Shown here: in pieces, positions 5,826 to 9,900 of the stretch
Position numbering within the stretch: the first letter of the stretch is position 1
How the letters are laid out: the number at the start of each line of letters is the position of its first letter
Origin: Melioribacteraceae bacterium
GTDB taxonomy: Bacteria > Bacteroidota > Ignavibacteria > Ignavibacteriales > Melioribacteraceae
Assembly: GCA_026987055.1 (NCBI GenBank)
Contig: JALSNL010000339.1
Span: forward strand, 1-9,900
DNA: 9,900 nucleotides
Direction: 5' to 3'
The notes under the pieces: model-generated
Told to the model about the DNA's origin: nothing
The model's input: only the letters and a program-made list of their open reading frames with translations
The model's database searches: none
Position numbers and translations under genes: made by a program

Positions 5826-7136
5826 AACTTGTTCCGTAGTTTTACCATCATTAACAAATTTCAATATGAATAAACCCACTATAAAAAACGCACCGATTGA
5901 AAGAATTGCAAATCTCTGGCTAGATGTTATATAACTTACAAAACCAAATACCAAGGGACCAACAACAGCTGAGCTTTTTCCGAACAAGGAATAAAATCCG
6001 AAAAATTCCGTTTTTTTATCGTTTGGTGTTAACTTACTCATTAAACTTCTGCTTGTTGATTGTGTAGCTCCCATAACACTTCCGGCTAACAACCCAACAA
6101 AATAGAAACTTTTAATCATTAAATCTTTTGGCGTTAGCCGGGTAATTTTTACAAGAAAATCCATTAGTAAATTTTTTTCTTCACTTGTATAAAATGCTAT
6201 TATAATAGTAAATATCCAAATTACTAATGTTATGGTAATTGATTTTTTTTGTCCTATGGAATCGGAAATAATACCAAATAAAGCTGCTCCAATTATTGCT
6301 GTTGATTGTACTATTAGAAAAAAAATAATTAAGTCTTCCATTGTAAATTTAAGTGTTGTAGAGGCATAATTACCTGAGAAAAAAATTACAGTGTTTACTC
6401 CTTCTATATAAAAGAAAAACGCAAGTAAAAATAGAGTTAAATTTTTATACTCTTTTAAATGTTTAATTGTGGATGTTACTCTTTCCACTCCTATTAGAAT
6501 ATAAGATTTAGGAGCTTTAACATCTTTTCTTGAATCTTGTAAATAAATAAAAATAGGAACTGCAAAAATCAAAAAGAAAAGAGCCGATAACGGGAAAGTT
6601 TCCTTTATCAGATTATTATTTATAAACGGCAAAGAAATTGCTAGTACCACCAAAGAACCAAGGTATCCCATAGCAAAACCATATCCGCTTACTCTTCCGT
6701 AATTTTTTTCAGTCGTAATTTCAGGAATAAAAGCATCATAAAAAACCAAACCGGATTCAAACCCAATATTAGCAATAACAAAAAGAATAAGTGCAATATA
6801 AAGGTCACCTTCGCCGGTAAAGTAAAGTAATGCTGTTGAAACTATACATAGTAATGTAAAAAATAAAAGGAATCGTTTTTTCCCGGCAGAATAATCTGCA
6901 ATTGCACCTAAAATGGGAGAAATAATTGCAGTAATTATCATAGAAATGCTAATTCCAAAACTCCAGTATAAATCACCTACGGGTTTGCCTTGAGCTATAA
7001 CATTTTTAAAATAAACCGCAAATATAAATGTTACAACAACAATAGAAAAAGAAGTATTGGCAAAATCAAAAAGAGACCATACAAATATTGTAAATTTGCT
7101 TTCCTTAGTCGGAATTTTTGTGGAGCGTGTTTTCAA
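5808..7136 (-). CDS. UMF1-family MFS permease (Atg22-like)
   Basis: A 442-residue, 12-segment permease. The N-terminal signature WSLFDFANTSF (20-30), the GAIADYSAGKKR loop (77-88), FYDAFIPEI (132-140) and GRVSGYGFAMGYLGS (147-161) identify the UMF1/Atg22-like branch of the major facilitators. The yeast relative exports amino acids from the vacuole; bacterial substrates are undefined. The start is TTG at 7136 with GAGGA 4 nt upstream, both inside the 3' end of nusB, so the genes overlap by 32 nt. No in-frame ATG exists before the first membrane segment, and later Met residues would remove the family signature. It is the last gene of the ydcF-dehydrogenase-nusB operon and converges on the M50B gene with no room for a terminator. 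Being in an operon with an amino-acid dehydrogenase homologue is compatible with an amino-acid-related substrate but does not show it. Confidence 0.88.
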   Translation of the reverse strand: MKTRSTKIPTKESKFTIFVWSLFDFANTSFSIVVVTFIFAVYFKNVIAQGKPVGDLYWSFGISISMIITAIISPILGAIADYSAGKKRFLLFFTLLCIVSTALLYFTGEGDLYIALILFVIANIGFESGLVFYDAFIPEITTEKNYGRVSGYGFAMGYLGSLVVLAISLPFINNNLIKETFPLSALFFLIFAVPIFIYLQDSRKDVKAPKSYILIGVERVTSTIKHLKEYKNLTLFLLAFFFYIEGVNTVIFFSGNYASTTLKFTMEDLIIFFLIVQSTAIIGAALFGIISDSIGQKKSITITLVIWIFTIIIAFYTSEEKNLLMDFLVKITRLTPKDLMIKSFYFVGLLAGSVMGATQSTSRSLMSKLTPNDKKTEFFGFYSLFGKSSAVVGPLVFGFVSYITSSQRFAILSIGAFFIVGLFILKFVNDGKTTEQVLSDNS

Positions 7137-7575
7137 TAAGTCCTCTACCTACCTTTTTAATTTTACCATCTTTTTTTAATTCAATCAGTACTGCATCAAG
7201 TATTCCATTTAAGAATCTACCGCTTTTTGCCGTACTATATTCTTTGGCTATTTCAATTGTTTCGTTAATTGTTACTTTAGTAGGAATATCTTCTGCCGAA
7301 AGTAATTCGGCTATTCCTATTTGCAAAAGTAATCTATCAATAACCGCTATTCTGGAAACATCCCAATTTACTAATCTTTGTTTAATAATTTCATTTAATT
7401 TATCTCTGTTGGCAATTACATAATTTACCAAACCATTAATAAATAGAAGGTCTTCTTCCTTTTTGATATCGGTTAGTTGAAAATTCATAATATCAGTTAA
7501 ACCACTGCCTTGCATTTCAAATGCATATAGAATTTGCAAAACTTTTTCGCGTAGTATTCTTCTTTTGGATTTCAT
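7105..7575 (-). CDS. nusB: Transcription antitermination factor NusB
   Basis: A 156-residue, all-helical NusB. It forms a heterodimer with ribosomal protein S10 (NusE), binds boxA RNA and supports rRNA transcription antitermination in the cytoplasm. Family marks are RRILREKVLQILYAFEM at the N terminus, then VNWDVSRIAVIDRLLLQIG (109-127 region), DIPTKVTINETIEIAKEYS and RFLNGILDAVL. These match the usual W-x-x-x-R-I-x-x-x-D-R and F-x-N-G-x-L-D blocks. Length is normal. The start is ATG at 7575, 16 nt after the dehydrogenase stop, with only a weak GGA as SD. In many bacteria nusB follows riboflavin-synthesis genes; here it sits between a dehydrogenase homologue and a permease. Confidence 0.95.
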   Translation of the reverse strand: MKSKRRILREKVLQILYAFEMQGSGLTDIMNFQLTDIKKEEDLLFINGLVNYVIANRDKLNEIIKQRLVNWDVSRIAVIDRLLLQIGIAELLSAEDIPTKVTINETIEIAKEYSTAKSGRFLNGILDAVLIELKKDGKIKKVGRGLIENTLHKNSD

Positions 7576-7591
7576 TTTTTATCCGAATAAT

Positions 7592-8671
7592 TTATCTGCT
7601 TTTATTTGTAAAAATATTTTTCATTCCGCCAATTTGAGAAAGTCTTTTTTCTGCAATTTGTGCAGAAGCTTTACAAGTTGGAATATTTTGTTCTTTGGAA
7701 TTTTTAATTACTTTAGTAAGATTATCATAAATTTTATCTGCTTGTTTTAATGCTCTGTCTTGTCTGTAACCTTCTAATTCATTTGCTACATTAATCAAAC
7801 CGCCGGCATTAATAACATAATCCGGAGCATAAAGAATTCCTTTGTCAAAAAGAATTTTACCATGTTTTTCTTCATCTTCAAGTTGATTATTTGCAGAACC
7901 GGCAATTATTTCACATTTTAATTTTCCTATGGTATCATCATTTATTACACCGCCAAGTGCACAAGGAGAAAAAATATCCATATCCATATTAAATATTTTA
8001 TCAGGTTTAATAACTTCTGCATTTACGGTTTTTAATACATTCTCAATTTTTTCAGCATAAATATCAGTAACATATACTTTAGCACCGGAACTTTCCAAAT
8101 ACTCTGCTAAATTTTTACCGACTTGTCCTACGCCTTGAATAACAATTTTTTTATTTTCCAAAGAATCATTTCCCCATTTAGCTTTTGCACAAGCTTTAAT
8201 TCCAACAAAAACACCATAAGCTGTAACAGGAGAAGGATCACCGGAACCACCTAAGGCTTTTGAAATACCGGTTACGTATTTTGTTTCCATTCTAACAAAT
8301 TCCATATCATCCACTGTTGTACCAACATCTTCGGCTGTATAATATCTTCCTGCTAAACTGTTTACATATTTTCCAAAAGTTCTAAAAAGCAATTCACTTT
8401 TTTGAGTATTTGAATCTCCTAATATAACTGCATTTCCTCCGCCATAATTTAATCCGGTAACAGCAGCCTTATATGTCATTGTTTTAGAAAGTTTGAGTAC
8501 ATCTTTTAGTGCATCATCTACACTGTTATAGTTCCACATTCTGGTTCCGCCAAATGCAGGTCCCAAACTAGTATTATGTATTGCAATAATTGCTCTTAAA
8601 CCGGCATCTTTATTAGAACAAAATATTATTTGTTCATGTTCATCTTTTTCCATAATTTCAAATTTTTCCAT
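7592..8671 (-). CDS. Leucine/phenylalanine/valine dehydrogenase homologue with Asn at the catalytic Lys position
   Basis: A 359-residue member of the Glu/Leu/Phe/Val dehydrogenase superfamily, aligning end to end with Bacillus-type leucine dehydrogenase. Those enzymes reversibly deaminate branched-chain amino acids with NAD+. Conserved here: GGTRMWNY (41-48), MTYK with substrate-binding Lys68, TAEDVGTT with Asp115, SGDPSPVTAYGV (143-154), the Rossmann GVGQVG (180-185) with Asp203 two strands on (NAD preference), SANNQL (259-264) and YAPDYVINAGG (281-291). The motif GGGK, whose lysine (80) is the catalytic base, reads GGGN (codon AAT at 8434-8432). Pocket positions 40 (Phe) and 292 (Leu) also differ from the Bacillus enzyme. 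The fold is intact with no frameshift, so this is an enzyme with altered activity, a non-enzymatic relative, or a sequencing error. The start is ATG at 8671 with TTAGGAG 5 nt upstream, 16 nt after the ydcF-like stop. Confidence 0.9.
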   Translation of the reverse strand: MEKFEIMEKDEHEQIIFCSNKDAGLRAIIAIHNTSLGPAFGGTRMWNYNSVDDALKDVLKLSKTMTYKAAVTGLNYGGGNAVILGDSNTQKSELLFRTFGKYVNSLAGRYYTAEDVGTTVDDMEFVRMETKYVTGISKALGGSGDPSPVTAYGVFVGIKACAKAKWGNDSLENKKIVIQGVGQVGKNLAEYLESSGAKVYVTDIYAEKIENVLKTVNAEVIKPDKIFNMDMDIFSPCALGGVINDDTIGKLKCEIIAGSANNQLEDEEKHGKILFDKGILYAPDYVINAGGLINVANELEGYRQDRALKQADKIYDNLTKVIKNSKEQNIPTCKASAQIAEKRLSQIGGMKNIFTNKSR

Positions 8672-8687
8672 TCATACTCCTAAATTA

Positions 8688-9689
8688 TTAAATCCCGAAA
8701 ATCCAAAATAAAAGTAAGCCTATGCTATCTCTAAATCTATAAAACAAGGATTTTTTCCACGAAAGTTTGTAATCCGATGCAACTCCAACAGCCTCTATAT
8801 TAAAAAAATCCGCCATTTCTAATATTCTTTTAAGATGGAAATTATCCGAGATAAAAATTATTTTACTTTTTTTATTGTTTAACAGATTTTCTTTTATAAA
8901 TTTTATTTGTTCGTTAGTAGTTGTGGTTTTTTCTTCACTTAATATGTTGTTTTCATTCAAATGCTTGTTATTTTTCAAATAATTTGTTGCAGCTCTGGCT
9001 TCACTTATTTCGCCGGGAGCATTGCCACCGGTAAGCTGAATTTTTTTTATAATACCTTTTTTATACAATTCAAATCCTTTTTCAATTCTTCCTCTGAAAA
9101 TAGGACTTGGTTTGTTTCCGCTCCAAACCGCTGCACCGAAAACAATTCCGATATCATAACGTATATTTTTTAATTCCTTATTGTTAATCCTAAAAGATGT
9201 AACAAAAGAAATAAACACTAATAAACCAATAAAAGCAATAACACAAAAAAGGGAATTAAAATATCGAATTTTATTGCAATTAAAGTAGGACGAGATTACT
9301 AAAACAATGAGGTATAATTGTAATAATTGGTTAGCTAATAATAATAATAACGGGATTACTTTTTTATACGGATAATGAAATAAATAACCTTGCGAATATT
9401 TATAATCGATTAGCTTTAGAATAAACAGTAAAATTATTGGGATGAAATATATAATTGATAAGGTGAAGAATAACCTAAAATTTGTATTTTGATTTTTTAT
9501 GAAAAGTAAAATAAGTCCGATACTAAGAACAAGAACAAAACTTAAGTTTATTAAATTACCGATTTTTAATAAGTTAAATTCTTTTAATGATAAACCGTTC
9601 TGGGAATATTTAAAATAATATAGTAAAAGCAAATTACTTATAGCTATAAGCAAAGTAATTAAGAAATATTTAGTATTGGAATTATCCAT
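8688..9689 (-). CDS. YdcF-family (DUF218) membrane protein
   Basis: A 333-residue protein. Five hydrophobic segments (about 8-26, 46-64, 72-92, 111-136 and 144-166) are followed by a soluble DUF218/YdcF domain (about 178-320). Domain marks are DIGIVFGAAVW (179-189), PSPIFRGRIEKGFELYKKG (194-212), LTGG with SEARAATNYL (219-238), the Glu/Thr-rich SEEKTTTTNEQ (251-261) and FISDNFHLKR (279-288). This is the pattern of SanA/ElyC/YdcF proteins, which act at the cell envelope and have been linked to envelope integrity or lipid-carrier metabolism; the biochemical role is unsettled. The start is ATG at 9689 with no SD, preceded by a poly-A leader. It is the first gene of the operon with the dehydrogenase homologue, nusB and the UMF1 permease. 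Confidence 0.85.
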   Translation of the reverse strand: MDNSNTKYFLITLLIAISNLLLLYYFKYSQNGLSLKEFNLLKIGNLINLSFVLVLSIGLILLFIKNQNTNFRLFFTLSIIYFIPIILLFILKLIDYKYSQGYLFHYPYKKVIPLLLLLANQLLQLYLIVLVISSYFNCNKIRYFNSLFCVIAFIGLLVFISFVTSFRINNKELKNIRYDIGIVFGAAVWSGNKPSPIFRGRIEKGFELYKKGIIKKIQLTGGNAPGEISEARAATNYLKNNKHLNENNILSEEKTTTTNEQIKFIKENLLNNKKSKIIFISDNFHLKRILEMADFFNIEAVGVASDYKLSWKKSLFYRFRDSIGLLLFWIFGI

Positions 9690-9900
9690 TAAAAAAACTT
9701 TTAAGCAATTTTTGCCATTTTTGTAAAAGTAAGAACAATAAATATTTATTTAATAAAGATAATAAAATTTTTTGATGTTTAATGAACAAAAATAAATATC
9801 CATAATCTTTACTACATTTTTAACAGACTTTCTATACAATTTCTACTTTTACTGGTTAATCAATTACATAAATCAATCTATTAACTAATGAAATTTTGCT
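9690..9900. other. AT-rich upstream region of the ydcF operon
   Basis: About 210 nt with no open frame that looks coding on either strand. It should hold the promoter of the minus-strand operon. TTGTTC with TATTAT 19 nt downstream, on the minus strand around 9756-9786, is a possible but poor sigma-70-like pair. I see no operator, riboswitch or terminator that I would call. Confidence 0.4.

Noticed and set aside
7592..8671. Dehydrogenase homologue as a pseudogene
   Set aside because: Full length, no stop or frameshift, all other motifs present and a strong SD; only specific active-site positions differ.
1..9900. CRISPR array, insertion sequence or prophage
   Set aside because: No spaced direct-repeat array, transposase, terminal inverted repeats or phage gene seen on either strand.

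Overview
The window is very AT-rich (roughly 30% G+C by eye), densely coded and almost entirely on the minus strand. Several genes have clear Shine-Dalgarno sequences, and the gene set (FHS sugar permease, UMF1 permease, M50B protease, SD-preceded leucine dehydrogenase homologue) fits a low-GC member of the Bacteroidota/Ignavibacteriota/Chlorobiota group. Strong SD sequences argue somewhat against Bacteroidia or Flavobacteriia proper. This placement is inference from protein style, not a search.

Left block (1-4283, minus strand): a tight five-gene operon read from about 4314 down to 1 and beyond. In transcription order it holds a DeoR/AgaR-type repressor, a secreted five-bladed beta-propeller of the GH43-like fold, a double-SIS sugar-phosphate isomerase/deaminase, an FHS-family sugar permease, and a ROK sugar kinase cut by the window edge. 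Junctions are 30 nt, a TAATG overlap, 8 nt and 0 nt. The simplest reading is a catabolic cassette for an amino sugar or similar derivatised sugar: release outside, import, phosphorylation by ROK, isomerisation/deamination by SIS, control by the repressor. A promoter with a TATAAT box and 10-bp-spaced TTCGTTTAT direct repeats sits in front of the repressor gene, suggesting autoregulation. No deacetylase is visible, so the actual substrate stays open.

Middle (4284-5141): about 690 nt without a convincing gene. It carries the operon promoter/operator, a degenerate copy of a dispersed ATTGCTTCG...CGCAATGACA palindromic repeat and several AT-rich inverted repeats. It ends in a minus-strand tRNA-Gly(CCC) with a plausible Bacteroidota-type promoter.

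Right block (5142-9900): a plus-strand M50B-like membrane protease homologue converges on, and overlaps by 18 bp, a minus-strand four-gene operon: YdcF/DUF218 membrane protein, Leu/Phe/Val dehydrogenase homologue, NusB, and UMF1/Atg22-like permease (TTG start inside nusB).

The most notable single observation is that the dehydrogenase homologue has Asn at the position of the near-invariant catalytic lysine (GGGK becomes GGGN, residue 80). Two substrate-pocket positions also look altered, while the rest of the fold is intact.
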